A stretch of 64,000 nt of DNA from Streptomyces sp. NBC_01351 (GCF_036237315.1 NZ_CP108356.1:7817501-7881500), one strand, 5' to 3'. Positions 52,003-61,473 are shown, counted from the stretch's first letter. A program made the numbers and translations. The notes: generated by a model not told the origin, from the letters alone.

Positions 52003-52584
52003 ATGACGGGCGAGAGAGAAGCGCCGCCGCTCAGGCGCCGCGGTGAGCGGATGCGGCAGGCGGTTCTGGCGGCCACGGTCGACCTGCTCACCTCGGAAGG
52101 GCTGGCCGCGACCACCGTTGCCGCCGTCGCGCGTGCGGCCGGCGTCCACGAGACCTCCGTGTACCGGCGCTGGAAGACCCGCGAGAATCTGATCTTCGAC
52201 GCGCTGGCCGGCCATTCCGACGCGGCACTCCCGGCTCCGGACACAGGCGACGTGCGCGAGGACCTGTCCCGGCTGTTCGCGGCGCTGGCTCAATACCTCT
52301 CGACGCCGGCCGGCGCCGCGCTGCTGCACCTCGGCACGGTGCGCGGTGAGAGCGACCTGGAGGAGGGGCGGCGCTCCTACTGGAGCGCCCGCCTGGAGCG
52401 TGCCGAAGTCCTCGTCCGGCGCGGTGTCGCCCGAGGAGAACTGCCCGCCGGAACCGACCCCCACCTCCTGGTCGAGGCCATCACGGGCCCCCTCCTCGCA
52501 CGGGTACTGCTCACCGGCGAACCGCTGGAGGACACCCTGGTCCCGCGCCTGATCGACCTGATCCTCGACGGCGCGCGCGCCTGA
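52003..52584 (+). CDS. TetR-family repressor
   Basis: 193 residues. HTH: RQAVLAATVDLLTSEGLAATTVAAVARAAGVHETSVYRRWKTRENLI-like, residues about 10-58, followed by a C-terminal ligand domain. Divergent from the MDR dehydrogenase with operator palindromes between. No Shine-Dalgarno sequence; leaderless promoter signature. It probably regulates the dehydrogenase and itself. Confidence 0.9.
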   Translation: MTGEREAPPLRRRGERMRQAVLAATVDLLTSEGLAATTVAAVARAAGVHETSVYRRWKTRENLIFDALAGHSDAALPAPDTGDVREDLSRLFAALAQYLSTPAGAALLHLGTVRGESDLEEGRRSYWSARLERAEVLVRRGVARGELPAGTDPHLLVEAITGPLLARVLLTGEPLEDTLVPRLIDLILDGARA

Positions 52585-52632
52585 CCCACGGTCGAGTGCG
52601 GCAACTCCCGGGGTCTCGCGGCTACTTCTGCG

Positions 52633-53169
52633 TCAGAGGGCGGCGCCCCGGGGGACGGCGAAGTCGGTCAGCCGGGCCGATCCCGGTGTGAGCTCGTGCC
52701 AGGGACCGGGGCAGACGAGCACCGCGATGGCGGACGTCGGGAACTTCTCGGACAAGCGCTCGATCGCCGCGGCCTCCGCCGGGTCCTCGGCCTCCCGGGC
52801 GAGTTCGACGGCCAGATCCGCCAGGCCCGGGTTGTGGCCGACGAGCAGCAGTGTCCGTACCTCCGCCGGTACCTCGGACACCACTTCCAGCAGATCCTCC
52901 GGTTCGGCGGCGTACACCCGCTCGTCGAAGCGCACCGGGACCTCGGCGCCGAGCTGTCCGGCCGCCAGCGCCCAGGTCTCGCGGGTCCGCCGGGCGGTGG
53001 AACAGATCACCAGCGTGGGCACGCGGCCGGCATCGCGCAGCCAGCGGCCCGCCGCGGGCGCGTCCCGCAGACCGCGCGGACCCAGTGGCCGTTTGTGGTC
53101 CGCGACGTCCGGCCAGGCGGATTTGGCGTGGCGCAGCAGCACCAGACGGCTGGCGGCTCCCGTGCTCAT
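52633..53169 (-). CDS. SixA-like histidine phosphatase
   Basis: 178 residues of the histidine phosphatase superfamily. The catalytic LVLLRHAKSAWPD (RHxKSxW) at the N-terminus and LLLVGHNPGLADLA with the second histidine match the SixA branch, whose E. coli member dephosphorylates a histidine phosphotransfer domain. Several actinobacterial members act on small molecules instead. ATG 53169 chosen; upstream residues lack codon bias. Confidence 0.88.
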   Translation of the reverse strand: MSTGAASRLVLLRHAKSAWPDVADHKRPLGPRGLRDAPAAGRWLRDAGRVPTLVICSTARRTRETWALAAGQLGAEVPVRFDERVYAAEPEDLLEVVSEVPAEVRTLLLVGHNPGLADLAVELAREAEDPAEAAAIERLSEKFPTSAIAVLVCPGPWHELTPGSARLTDFAVPRGAAL

Positions 53170-53412
53170 GACGGCCTCATGACACCAGCCTCGCACGGTC
53201 CACGGTCCACGGTCCACGGGGCCGGGCGGGCCGGCGGGGGCTCCGGGCGTGCCCGTACCCGCAGACGCAGGCGCGCACAGGAGCCCACGTTCTGCTCGAA
53301 CCGGCCCCGGGCATCCTTGACCTTGACGCGGCGGCAGGGTTTGTACTGAGGGCCATGCGGATCGGAGCGTGCCCTGCGCTCATCGGGGCGATCCCCTTGA
53401 AAGGACACCGCA

Positions 53413-53841
53413 ATGGACAGCATCACCGAGAAGAACCTGGCCCTGCTCAGCACCGCCTACGAGACGCTGGAGCGGGGTGATCTCGACGCGTGCGTCGAGA
53501 TGTTGACGGAGGACTTCATCGCGAACCTCCCCGGGGTGCCCGAACCGCTCCGCGGTCGGGAGGTCTGGCGGCTGGGGGCTCAGGCCATGCTGGACGGATT
53601 CCCGGACCTGCGGATCAACGTCGAGGACATGTTCGGTGTCGACGACAAGGTGGCGGTGCGGGTCCACTTCCGCGGAACGCACCGGGGCACCTTCCAAGGG
53701 ATCGCGCCTACGGACCGGCCGGTCAGCTTCCGGAGCATCGAGATCTACCGCATCGAGGGCGATCACATCGCCGAGGAGTGGGTCGCTCCCGACATGATCA
53801 GCCTCATGCAGCAGATCTCGCCCGTGCCCTCCGCTCGCTGA
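53413..53841 (+). CDS. SnoaL-like (NTF2-fold) ester cyclase family protein
   Basis: 142 residues with an NTF2-like fold: NLALLSTAYETLERGDLDACVEMLTEDFIANLPG, then GIAPTDRPVSFRSIEIYRIEGDHIAEEWVAPDM. This matches the SnoaL/ester cyclase group. Members cyclise polyketides or act as small hydrolases, and many have no known role. ATG 53413 follows GAAAGGACACCGCA. No operon partner. Confidence 0.85.
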   Translation: MDSITEKNLALLSTAYETLERGDLDACVEMLTEDFIANLPGVPEPLRGREVWRLGAQAMLDGFPDLRINVEDMFGVDDKVAVRVHFRGTHRGTFQGIAPTDRPVSFRSIEIYRIEGDHIAEEWVAPDMISLMQQISPVPSAR

Positions 53842-54215
53842 CACCGGAGTCTTCAGGCCCCTCCTCGGTGACACGGCCGCTCTGGGACAGTTGCCGGAGG
53901 AGCACAGGGCGGTCGGGCCGTCGACGTGGAGGCCGACAAGTTCCGGACCGTCTTCGCCGCCAACGCCTGCGTTGAGAGAGTCGCCGAAGGCGACGACCGC
54001 TCCCGCCGTCCTCCCGCCGGGGCCGTGAAGATGGGTGCCGGCCCCGATGCGCCGGGCGGGGGCGTCAGGTGATGGTGGGGGTCCGGAGCACCTTCGGTTC
54101 GGGGCGGCCCCTACGGGGCACGGGTGCTCGCGGCAGCACCTGTGAACGGAGCCGCGCCGATGACGACCCCGCCCCCGTCGCCGCCTCACTCCCGGATCTG
54201 CCGGGTGGGCCCGTC
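53842..54215. other. Gene-poor stretch, probably decayed DNA
   Basis: 374 bp with only short, weakly biased open frames. A fragment (VEADKFRTVFAANACVERV) near 53923-53980 looks faintly like the start of a flavin-reductase-type protein but is too short to call. Confidence 0.35.
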
Positions 54216-54715
54216 ATGAGCGTCACCGCATGGCTGGCCGTGGCGGTGTTCGCGACCGTCTACGTGCTGATCGCCACCGAGAGGCAGCTGGCCGTCGGCA
54301 GCCTGCTGGGGCTGGCTGCCGGCTGGATCGGGGTGGCCGCGCTGCGCCACATCGCGCTGCCGGCCACCGGGATGTACCCGCTGGCCACCGTCGGGTTCAG
54401 CATCATCGCCTTCGCCGCCGGCGGCTTCGTCAACGCCAGCGGCATCATCGCCGCCTATCTCGCCGGACTGGTCCTGGGCACTCGCGCCTGCCCCACCGCG
54501 CGGCGACCCGCTCCTTCGCCGAGGGCACCGGATGGCTCGCCCAGATCGGCCTGTTCGTCATGCTCGGCCTGCTCGTCGACCCCAGCGAACTGCCCTCCGC
54601 AATCCTGCCCGGCCTCGCGGTCGGACTCGTCCTGCTGCTGATCGCCCGCCCCGTCTCGGTCGCCGCCTGCCTGCTGCCCTTCCGCACCCCGTGGCGGGAA
54701 CAGGGGGGCAACGCC
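54216..54715 (+). pseudogene. Mosaic transporter remnant (SLC13 N-terminus plus CvrA-type antiporter core) with frameshift
   Basis: Begins MSVTAWLAVAVFATVYVLIATE, the usual N-terminus of SLC13/ArsB-type permeases. At residue 24 it switches to the middle of a CPA1 potassium/proton antiporter (LAVGSLLGLAAGWIGVAALR, FAAGGFVNASGIIAAYLAGLVLG). At 54480/54481 one base seems deleted: the expected GGC-AAC-TCG reads GGCACTCG. After +1 correction the other frame continues SRLPHRAATRSFAEGTGWLAQIGLFVMLGLL to PFRTPWREQ, where the antiporter match stops. Neither end of the antiporter is present. It runs directly into the response-regulator gene. Confidence 0.8.
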
Positions 54716-55375
54716 ATGAGCCAGCCAGCGGCCGGGCCCGCCCGCATCCTGCTCGCCGACGACCACACGCTCGTCCGCCGCGGCGTACGGCTCATCCTCG
54801 ACGCCGAACCGGACCTCGCCGTGGTCGCCGAGGCCGCCGACGGCGCCGAAGCCGTCGCCCAGGCCCGCAGCCTCGACCTCGACCTCGCCGTCCTCGACAT
54901 CGCCATGCCCCGGCAGACCGGATTGCAAGCCGCCCGTGAACTCGCCCGCATCCGGCCCGGCCTGCGGATCCTGACCATGTACGACAACGAGCAGTACTTC
55001 TTCGAAGCCCTGCGCGCCGGCGCCTCCGGGTGCGTCCTCAAGTCCGTCGCCGACCGCGACCTCGTCGAAGCCTGCCGCGCCGCCCTGCGCGACGAACCCT
55101 TCATCTACCCGGGAGCCGAGACGGCCCTCATCCGCAGCTACCTCGACCGAGCGCGCAGCGGCGGCCCGCTGCCGGAGCGGCCCGTCACCGAGCGCGAGGA
55201 GGAGATCCTCAAGCTCGTCGCGGAGGGCCACAGCTCCAAGGAGATCGGCGACCTCCTCGTCATCAGCCCCAAGACCGTCGAATGACACCGCGCCAACCTT
55301 CTCCAGAAACTCGGCCTGCGCGACCGCCTCGAACTCACCCGCTACGCCATCCGCGCCGGCCTCATCGAACCCTGA
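54716..55375 (+). pseudogene. LuxR/NarL-type response regulator with premature TGA in the HTH
   Basis: Receiver domain with LLADDHTLVRRG (acidic pocket), phospho-Asp61 in AVLDIAMPRQTG and the Lys of CVLKSVADRD; then a NarL-type HTH beginning VTEREEEILKLVAEGHSSKEIGDLLVISPKTVE. A TGA at 55283-55285 falls where the family has Arg (KTVERHR). The frame then resumes exactly with HRANLLQKLGLRDRLELTRYA to the natural stop at 55375. CGA to TGA is the simplest explanation. The truncated 189-residue product would lack the DNA recognition helix. No kinase gene adjoins. Confidence 0.85.
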
Positions 55376-55513
55376 CCCGCCCCCCGTAGAGGAACCCGCT
55401 CACCCGGGCGGCACATGGGTGTCAGCATGTATGGACAAGATCATCAACGGGATGCAGGCTGGTCTCGGGTGACGGTGCCGGCCGTGTATCGCATCGCAAC
55501 CAATGAGGTGGGC

Positions 55514-55963
55514 ATGGCGACATGGGGGTTGATCGTCGAGGCCACGGTGGGCCTGGGGGAGCGCAAGCACACGGAGGCCTACGTCCTCGCACAGGTGGAG
55601 GGAACGCGGGAGGCGGCACTCGCGGAGCTGGAAATACGGGCCCGCGCCTATAGCCCCGAGCACCCCAGAAGTCCCAAGCGCCGCCGTCTCCTGCGGAGCG
55701 GTGACGGGTTCCTGCTGGTGATAGACGGCGCCTGGCAGTCCTACGCCACCCGCTTCAGCGTCGCCGAGCTGCTGGAGGACACCGACCGCCCGGAGCCGTC
55801 CCGGCAGGACACCGCCGAGCCGCCACCTGCCCGGGACACCGCGCCCGCGCCGCGTCCGGCGCCGCTGCCACCAGCGCCGGCGCCACCGCCGGCGGTCCAA
55901 GGACGCGACGAGGACGGCGTACCGCTCCGGCCCTCCTGGTTGGGCCGCACGGACCTGCCGTAA
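55514..55963 (+). CDS. Conserved actinobacterial protein of unknown function
   Basis: 149 residues. The N-terminal 95 residues are folded-looking: ATWGLIVEATVGLGERKHTEAYVLAQVEGTREAALAELE, then RSPKRRRLLRSGDGFLLVIDGAWQSYATRFSVAELL. The tail (about 100-149) is Pro/Ala-rich and probably unstructured. It is soluble, with no known motif. ATG 55514 has GAGGTG 5 nt upstream. Proteins of this kind are frequent in Streptomyces; function unknown. Confidence 0.75.
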   Translation: MATWGLIVEATVGLGERKHTEAYVLAQVEGTREAALAELEIRARAYSPEHPRSPKRRRLLRSGDGFLLVIDGAWQSYATRFSVAELLEDTDRPEPSRQDTAEPPPARDTAPAPRPAPLPPAPAPPPAVQGRDEDGVPLRPSWLGRTDLP

Positions 55964-56133
55964 AGGGGATCTCATGGGGGAGAAGAAATGTCTTGTGATC
56001 ACGTAGCGGTGGGCGCCCACGGGAGCCGACGGCGCCCAAGCCATCGCATACGGAACGGATTACCGCCGCTCCCGGCCGCGCAGGCCCAGCGGCCGTCCTG
56101 TCGGCGCCGCCCTGTCCGGGGACGGTAGGGCAG

Positions 56134-57957
56134 ATGGGATCCATACCCCGGGAGTCCCCGGGTGCGGGCCTGATGGTCGTGTGCGGTGACGACGCGCTCG
56201 CGGTCCGGCTGGCGGGCGAGCTCCGTGAAATCTACCGCCAGGCCGTCACGCTCGTGCTGCCCGATGCGGAAGGCATCGGCCCCGAACCCTCGCCGTCCAC
56301 CAGGGTGGTGGAGGCACCGGCGCCGGACGCCGCCGCGCTGCGCGAGGCCGACGTACCGCAGGCGGCCGCGCTCGCCCTGGTCTACGAGGACGACGAGACC
56401 AACATCCGCGGCGCGCTCACGGCCCGCCGCCTCAACCCGCGCATCCGGCTGGTCATCCGCCTCTACAACCGCAAGCTCGGCCGCTACCTCGCCGAACTCC
56501 TCGACCAGGCCGCGGTCGTCGCGGGCGTCCCGGAAGGCGCCGACTCGGCGACCACCGTGCTCTCCGACGCCGACACCGCCGCCCCGGCCCTGGTGGCCGC
56601 CGTCGTCGCCGGAACCAGCAAGGTCCTCCAGGCCGACGGACTGATCTTCCGGGCGAGCGAACGGACCCCGCGGCAACGCCGGGAGGCCACGACGCCCGGA
56701 CTGTGCACGCTGGCCCTGTTGTCCTCGACCACGGACGACCCGGCCGGAGCCGACGGTTCGGACCGCAGCGGGCCCGCGGGCCCCCAACTGCTCCCGGCCG
56801 CCATGGAGATCGCGCACTCCGCGCAGCGCGGCGCCATCGTCCTCGAGGCCGTCCCGAACACCGCCCACTCCACTCGGCGCGAGAGGATCGGCCCGGCCGG
56901 GCTCCCGGTGATGGAACTGTTCTCCCGCCGGGTCCGCTGGGCCCTGGCCTCGTTCACGGCCGCCGTGTTCGCCATCGCCATCACTTCCTGGATCACCACC
57001 GGAGACGCCCTCGCGCACGCCGCCTACATCACCCTCCTGGACCTCTTCTCCATCAACGACCCCGCCGTCGGCGACCCCACCGAACGCCAGCTCCTCCAGC
57101 TCTTCACCGGTCTCGTCGGCCTGCTCCTCCTGCCGGTGCTGGTCGCCGCCGTCCTCGAAGCCCTGGGATCCTTCCGCTCGGCCACCAGCCTGCGCCGGCC
57201 ACCGCGCGGCACCGCCGACCACATCGTGCTGCTCGGCCTCGGCAAGGTCGGCACCCGTGTCCTGGCCCGCCTGCGCGAACTCGGCATCCCCGTCGTCTGC
57301 GTCGAGGAAGACCCCGAAGCGAGGGGCATCGCACTCGCCCGCCGCCTGCGGGTACCCGCCGTCCTCGGCGACGTCACCCAGGACGGAGTCCTCGAAGCCG
57401 CCCACATCCACCGCGCCCGCGCCCTCCTCGCCCTCACCAGCTCCGACACCACCAACCTCGAAGCCATCCTCTGCGCCCGCACCAGCACACCGGACCTCCG
57501 CGTCGCACTGCGCTTGTACGACGACGAGTTCGCGACCGCCGTCCACCGAACCCTGCGCACCGCCCACCCCCAGGCGGTGACCCGCAGTCGCAGCGTGACC
57601 TCCCTGGCCGCCCCCGCGTTCGCCAGCGCCATGATGGGCCGCCAGATCCTCGGCGCGCTCTCCGTCGAACGCAGGGTGCTGCTCTTCGCCGCGGTGGACG
57701 TGGTCGGCCTTCACCACCTGGAGGGCAGGACCGTCGCCGACACCACCAGGCCCGGCCACTGGCGTGTGCTCGCCCTCGACACCGCAGACCCCGCCGACCG
57801 ACGCCCCGACCTGAGGGCCACCCGCCTCGACGGCCAAGCACACGTCAGCGGACTCCTCTTCGACCTCCACCCCGGACACGTCCTCGGCCCAGACGACAGA
57901 GTGATCGTCGCCGCCACCCGGCAAGGCCTCGCCGAACTCCTCGGCAACGGACCGTAA
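56134..57957 (+). CDS. Double RCK-domain potassium channel-like protein (TrkA-N/ion_trans_2)
   Basis: 607 residues. An N-terminal RCK/TrkA-N-like domain (about 10-150; VVCGDDALAVRLAGELRE) is followed by two transmembrane segments around 265-345 (FTAAVFAIAITSWITTGDALAHAAYITLLDLF and LLQLFTGLVGLLLLPVLVAAVLEAL). A second TrkA-N Rossmann domain follows, with HIVLLGLGKVGTRVLARLRELGIPVVCVEEDPEA (GxGxxG and the acidic residue that favours NAD). No canonical TVGYG selectivity filter is visible between the helices. It resembles the CASTOR/DMI1-like double-RCK group. ATG 56134 follows GGTAGGG. Confidence 0.85.
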   Translation: MGSIPRESPGAGLMVVCGDDALAVRLAGELREIYRQAVTLVLPDAEGIGPEPSPSTRVVEAPAPDAAALREADVPQAAALALVYEDDETNIRGALTARRLNPRIRLVIRLYNRKLGRYLAELLDQAAVVAGVPEGADSATTVLSDADTAAPALVAAVVAGTSKVLQADGLIFRASERTPRQRREATTPGLCTLALLSSTTDDPAGADGSDRSGPAGPQLLPAAMEIAHSAQRGAIVLEAVPNTAHSTRRERIGPAGLPVMELFSRRVRWALASFTAAVFAIAITSWITTGDALAHAAYITLLDLFSINDPAVGDPTERQLLQLFTGLVGLLLLPVLVAAVLEALGSFRSATSLRRPPRGTADHIVLLGLGKVGTRVLARLRELGIPVVCVEEDPEARGIALARRLRVPAVLGDVTQDGVLEAAHIHRARALLALTSSDTTNLEAILCARTSTPDLRVALRLYDDEFATAVHRTLRTAHPQAVTRSRSVTSLAAPAFASAMMGRQILGALSVERRVLLFAAVDVVGLHHLEGRTVADTTRPGHWRVLALDTADPADRRPDLRATRLDGQAHVSGLLFDLHPGHVLGPDDRVIVAATRQGLAELLGNGP

Positions 57958-58105
57958 CCCGGCCACCCCATCCGGAACGGCTGCCGATGGTGCGCGAGCC
58001 TTGAACGGGTGGCTGAGGTCGGCTCACGTGCCCTTGCGGATGCGGATGCGGGATGCGTGTCGGGCGGGCGCCGCGACGGGGCGGCCGTTGCCCGTCGTGG
58101 CGCTA

Positions 58106-59521
58106 GTGTGATGCGCCAGAAATCCTGATGGTTAGTTCTGCTCTGTTTGCTGGTTGGCGGTTCCGACCTTGCTGAGGTAGTCGGCGAGGGAGTTGAGGAT
58201 CTCGTCGGCGGTCTTGGTCCAGGTGAAGGGCCGTGGATTCTCGTTCCAGGTGTCGATCCACGCGGCGATGTCGTCCTCCAGGGCCTTCACGGACCGGTGG
58301 ACGCCGCGGCGGATGAGTTTGTCGGTCAGCAGGCCAAACCACCGTTCGACCTGGTTCATCCAGGAGGAACCGGTCGGCGTGAAGTGGACGTGGAAACGCG
58401 GGTGCTTGCCGAGCCAGGTCTTGATCTCGGCGGTGTTGTGGGTGGAGTAGTTGTCACACACCAGGTGCACCTCGAGCTCGGCGGGCACCGCCTTGTCGAT
58501 CCGGATCAGGAACTTCTTGAACTCGATCGCCCGGTGGCGGCGGTGCAGCGCCGATATGACAGTGCCGTCAGCGATGTTGAAGGCGGCGAACAGGCTGGTG
58601 ATGCCGTGCCGGTAGTAGTCGTGGGTCCGGCGTTCGGGCATGCCCGGCATCATCGGCAAGACCGGCTGGGAGCGGTCCAGAGCCTGGATCTGGGACTTCT
58701 CGTCCACGCAGAGCACTACCGCCTTCTCGGGCGGGTGGTGGTACAGGCCGACGACGTCGACGACCTTGGCGACGAACTGCGGATCGGTGGACAGTTTGAA
58801 GGAATCCTGCAGGTGGGGCTTGAGGTCGAACTTCTTCCAGATCCGGCCGATGGTCGACTTCGACAGGCCGGTGCGCTGGGCCATCGAGGCTCGTGACCAG
58901 TGCGTGTCCCTGCCCGCGGACGACTCCAGGGTTGCCACGATGACCTCCTCGACCTGGTCGAGGAGGATCGAGGGCGGCCGGCCCGAGCGGGGCTCGTCAT
59001 GCAAGCCGTCGAGGCGTTTGGCAATGAACCGGGCCCGCCACCGGTCCACGGTCGACTGGTCGATGCCGAGGTCGGCCGCGGCCTGCTGATTCGTCCCACC
59101 CTCCGCGCAGCGCAGCACGATCTTGGCCCGCAACGCGAGGAACTGGGCAGTCTTCGCCCTCCGCGCCCACTGCGTCAGCTGCCTCCGCTCAGCCTCGTCC
59201 AGGACCAGGTCGGCCTTCGGCCGCCCGATCCAGCCGGCGTCCTCAAGCCCGGCGAGCCGCTCTGCGGCGAAAGCCCGACGCCACTTGCCAACCGTCTTGG
59301 CCTGGACGCCGACGATCCGTGCGGCACCCGCGTTTGACATGCCATCAGCGCACGCCAGGATGATGCGGGCCTTCTCGGCCGAGCGCCGGTGCGGCATACC
59401 CGTCCGGCGCACCAACTCGGCGCGCTCGGCCCCGGACAGCGTGATCTCCACAGCAGAAGGACCCGAATGCGACATGGCAACAGGATAGTGAATAACCATC
59501 AGGATTTCTGGCGCATCACAC
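58106..59521. mobile_element. Intact IS630-family insertion sequence
   Basis: 1416 bp bounded by perfect 29-bp inverted repeats (58106-58134 and 59493-59521, starting GTGTGATGCGCC) and flanked by the TA duplications at 58104-58105 and 59522-59523, as expected for the IS630/Tc1 superfamily. The transposase gene fills it. The right end lies at the stop codon of the MarR gene. Perfect repeats and an intact gene suggest recent, possibly still mobile, insertion. Confidence 0.95.
58132..59499 (-). CDS. IS630-family transposase
   Basis: 455 residues. Two N-terminal HTH regions ([38 protein letters not shown] and a second with [21 protein letters not shown]) bind the ends. The DDE catalytic domain shows D in [13 protein letters not shown] in [13 protein letters not shown] and E in [14 protein letters not shown]. 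It extends into both terminal repeats, as usual. ATG 59499 or the internal MSHSGPSAV could be the start. No frameshift is needed. Confidence 0.96.
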   Translation of the reverse strand: MVIHYPVAMSHSGPSAVEITLSGAERAELVRRTGMPHRRSAEKARIILACADGMSNAGAARIVGVQAKTVGKWRRAFAAERLAGLEDAGWIGRPKADLVLDEAERRQLTQWARRAKTAQFLALRAKIVLRCAEGGTNQQAAADLGIDQSTVDRWRARFIAKRLDGLHDEPRSGRPPSILLDQVEEVIVATLESSAGRDTHWSRASMAQRTGLSKSTIGRIWKKFDLKPHLQDSFKLSTDPQFVAKVVDVVGLYHHPPEKAVVLCVDEKSQIQALDRSQPVLPMMPGMPERRTHDYYRHGITSLFAAFNIADGTVISALHRRHRAIEFKKFLIRIDKAVPAELEVHLVCDNYSTHNTAEIKTWLGKHPRFHVHFTPTGSSWMNQVERWFGLLTDKLIRRGVHRSVKALEDDIAAWIDTWNENPRPFTWTKTADEILNSLADYLSKVGTANQQTEQN

Positions 59522-59943
59522 TAGCGGGTGGCGAGCCGCTCCAGCAGGGCCGCGCTCCGGGCGAGCAACGCCCGCTCTTCATCTGTGAGTTCGGCCTCGA
59601 TGGCCTGCGCGAGCCAGCCGGCCCTGCGGCCGCGTTCCGCTTCGAGTGCGGCCCGGCCCGCGTCCGACAGCTCGACCAGCGACTTGCGGCCGTCCGTGGG
59701 GTGCGCCCGGCGTGTGATCAGGTTCTGCTCCATGAGGAGCCCCACCGCCCGGGCCATCGACTGGGGGCGTACCCGCTGATCGGCGGCGAGGTCGCTGGTC
59801 GTCATGGCGCCGTTGCGGTCGAGCGCACCCAGTACGGCGGCCTGGCCCAGCGGGATGCGGTCCTCGTGCTTCACCCGTCGGAGGAGCTTGCCCATCGAGG
59901 TGCGCAGGTCGGCGGCGATGGCGGCGGCTTCCGAGGTGGGCAT
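59521..59943 (-). CDS. MarR-family repressor
   Basis: 140 residues with a MarR winged helix: LGQAAVLGALDRNGAMTTSDLAADQRVRPQSMARAVGLLMEQNLITRRAHPTDGRKS, including the basic wing, and dimerisation helices at both ends. ATG 59943 with AAGGTG upstream; an in-frame ATG at 60009 would overlap the operators. The stop TAG is at the insertion site of the IS630 element, which supplies its last G, so the coding sequence is unchanged. Divergent from the enolase gene, with three operator-like sites between; likely represses both. Confidence 0.9.
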   Translation of the reverse strand: MPTSEAAAIAADLRTSMGKLLRRVKHEDRIPLGQAAVLGALDRNGAMTTSDLAADQRVRPQSMARAVGLLMEQNLITRRAHPTDGRKSLVELSDAGRAALEAERGRRAGWLAQAIEAELTDEERALLARSAALLERLATR

Positions 59944-59963
59944 AGGGCACCTTACCCCGCTGG

Positions 59964-60028
59964 TCAGCATTGCTGTGCGCCTGACCTGCACAGCAATGCT
60001 GTACAGCAAAACTGAACAGCATTGCTGT
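59964..60028. promoter_or_regulatory. Three MarR-type operators at 26-bp spacing
   Basis: TCAGCATTGCTGT (59964-59976), ACAGCAATGCTGT (59990-60002) and ACAGCATTGCTGT (60016-60028) are 13-bp near-palindromes centred at 59970, 59996 and 60022. They fill the gap between the MarR start and the enolase leader. Confidence 0.75.
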
Positions 60029-60106
60029 AGGGTTTGGGCTTGTCGGGCTCAGCGCCAGCGCTGTCGCAGCCGGGGCCGCGGCACATGACCACGGGGAGGA
60101 ACCACC

Positions 60107-61414
60107 ATGTCCACAAAGGCAGTCGGAACCGTCAACACCGCCGTCGAGACCGTCACCGCCCGCCGGATCATCGACAGCCGGGGCAACCCCACGGTCGAGG
60201 TCGACGTCGTTCTGGCGGACGGGTCCCTGGGGCGCGCGGCTGTCCCCTCCGGCGCCTCCACCGGTGCCCGGGAGGCCGCGGAACTGCGCGACGGAGACCC
60301 CGCGCGCTGGCACGGCAAGGGCGTCGACCGCGCGGTGGCCCACGTCAACGGGGAGATCGCGGCGTCCGTGCGCGGCCGGGACGCGGCGGACCAGGCGGGT
60401 CTCGACGCCGCGCTGGTCGCCCTCGACGGCACCGCCACGAAGTCTCGGCTCGGCGCCAACGCGATCCTCGGAGTCTCCCTCGCCGCCGCCAAAGCCGCCG
60501 CGGTGGCCCACCGCCAGCCCCTCTACCGCTACCTCGGCGGCGCCGACGCCCACCTCCTGCCGCTGCCGATGATGAACATCGTCAACGGCGGCGCCCACGC
60601 CGACAATCCGCTGGACTTCCAGGAGTTCATGATCGCGCCAGTCGGCGCGGACACCTTCGCCGAAGCCGTCCGCATGGGCAGCGAGGTCTTCCACACCCTG
60701 CGCCGCGATCTACTGGCCGCCGGCCACTCCACGGGCGTCGGCGACGAGGGTGGCTTCGCACCCGCGCTGCGTACCGCCGAGGAGGCGCTCGACTTCGTCA
60801 TGGCCGCCATCGAGCGCACCGGCTACCGCCCCGGCACGGACATCTGCCTGATCATGGACCCGGCGTCGTCAGAGTTCTTCCGCGACGGGGTCTACGACTA
60901 CGCCGGCGAGGGCGTACGCCGCACCCCCTCCGAGAACGCCGACTACCTGGCCAAGCTCATCGACGCCTACCCGGTCGTCTCCATAGAGGACCCGATGGCG
61001 GAGAACGACCTGGACGGCTGGCGCGAGCTGACCGCCCGCGTCGGCGACCGTTGCCAGCTCACCGGCGACGACGTGTTCTGCGCCAACGAGACGCTGCTGC
61101 GCGAGGGCATCCGCACCGGCGTCGGCAACTCGGTCCTGGTCAAGGTCAATCAGATCGGGACCCTGACCGAGGCGCTGGCCGCGGTGGCCATGGCTCACCA
61201 GGCGGGCTGGACGGCCGTCATGTCGCACCGCTCGGGCGAGACGGAGGACACCACCATCGCGGATCTGGCGGTCGCGACCGGCTGCGGTCAGATCAAGACG
61301 GGGTCGCTCTCCCGCTCCGACCGCACGGCGAAGTACAACCAACTGATCCGGATCGAAGAGGAGCTGGGCGACTCGGCACGCTACGCGGGCCGCTCCGCAC
61401 TGCGCCGGGCGTGA
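60107..61414 (+). CDS. eno: Phosphopyruvate hydratase (enolase)
   Basis: 435 residues. It converts 2-phosphoglycerate to phosphoenolpyruvate. All key residues can be placed: H164, E173, E214, metal ligands D251, E294 and D321, catalytic K346, and H374 and K397 in the substrate pocket. It should therefore be active. The N-terminus has about 12 extra residues before [17 protein letters not shown]. Ribosome site GGGGAGGA lies 6 nt before the ATG. The MarR-type control suggests an accessory copy rather than the housekeeping enolase (inference; the other copy is outside the window). A strong terminator follows. Confidence 0.95.
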   Translation: MSTKAVGTVNTAVETVTARRIIDSRGNPTVEVDVVLADGSLGRAAVPSGASTGAREAAELRDGDPARWHGKGVDRAVAHVNGEIAASVRGRDAADQAGLDAALVALDGTATKSRLGANAILGVSLAAAKAAAVAHRQPLYRYLGGADAHLLPLPMMNIVNGGAHADNPLDFQEFMIAPVGADTFAEAVRMGSEVFHTLRRDLLAAGHSTGVGDEGGFAPALRTAEEALDFVMAAIERTGYRPGTDICLIMDPASSEFFRDGVYDYAGEGVRRTPSENADYLAKLIDAYPVVSIEDPMAENDLDGWRELTARVGDRCQLTGDDVFCANETLLREGIRTGVGNSVLVKVNQIGTLTEALAAVAMAHQAGWTAVMSHRSGETEDTTIADLAVATGCGQIKTGSLSRSDRTAKYNQLIRIEEELGDSARYAGRSALRRA

Positions 61415-61431
61415 ACAGCAGGCAGCGGTAA

Positions 61432-61473
61432 AGACCGTGCGGGCCCCGATCGCGATCGGGGCCCGCACGGTCT
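61432..61473 (+). terminator. Perfect 21-bp-arm hairpin terminator after eno
   Basis: AGACCGTGCGGGCCCCGATCG and its complement with no loop bases; 18 bp after the enolase stop. No T tract. Confidence 0.88.
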
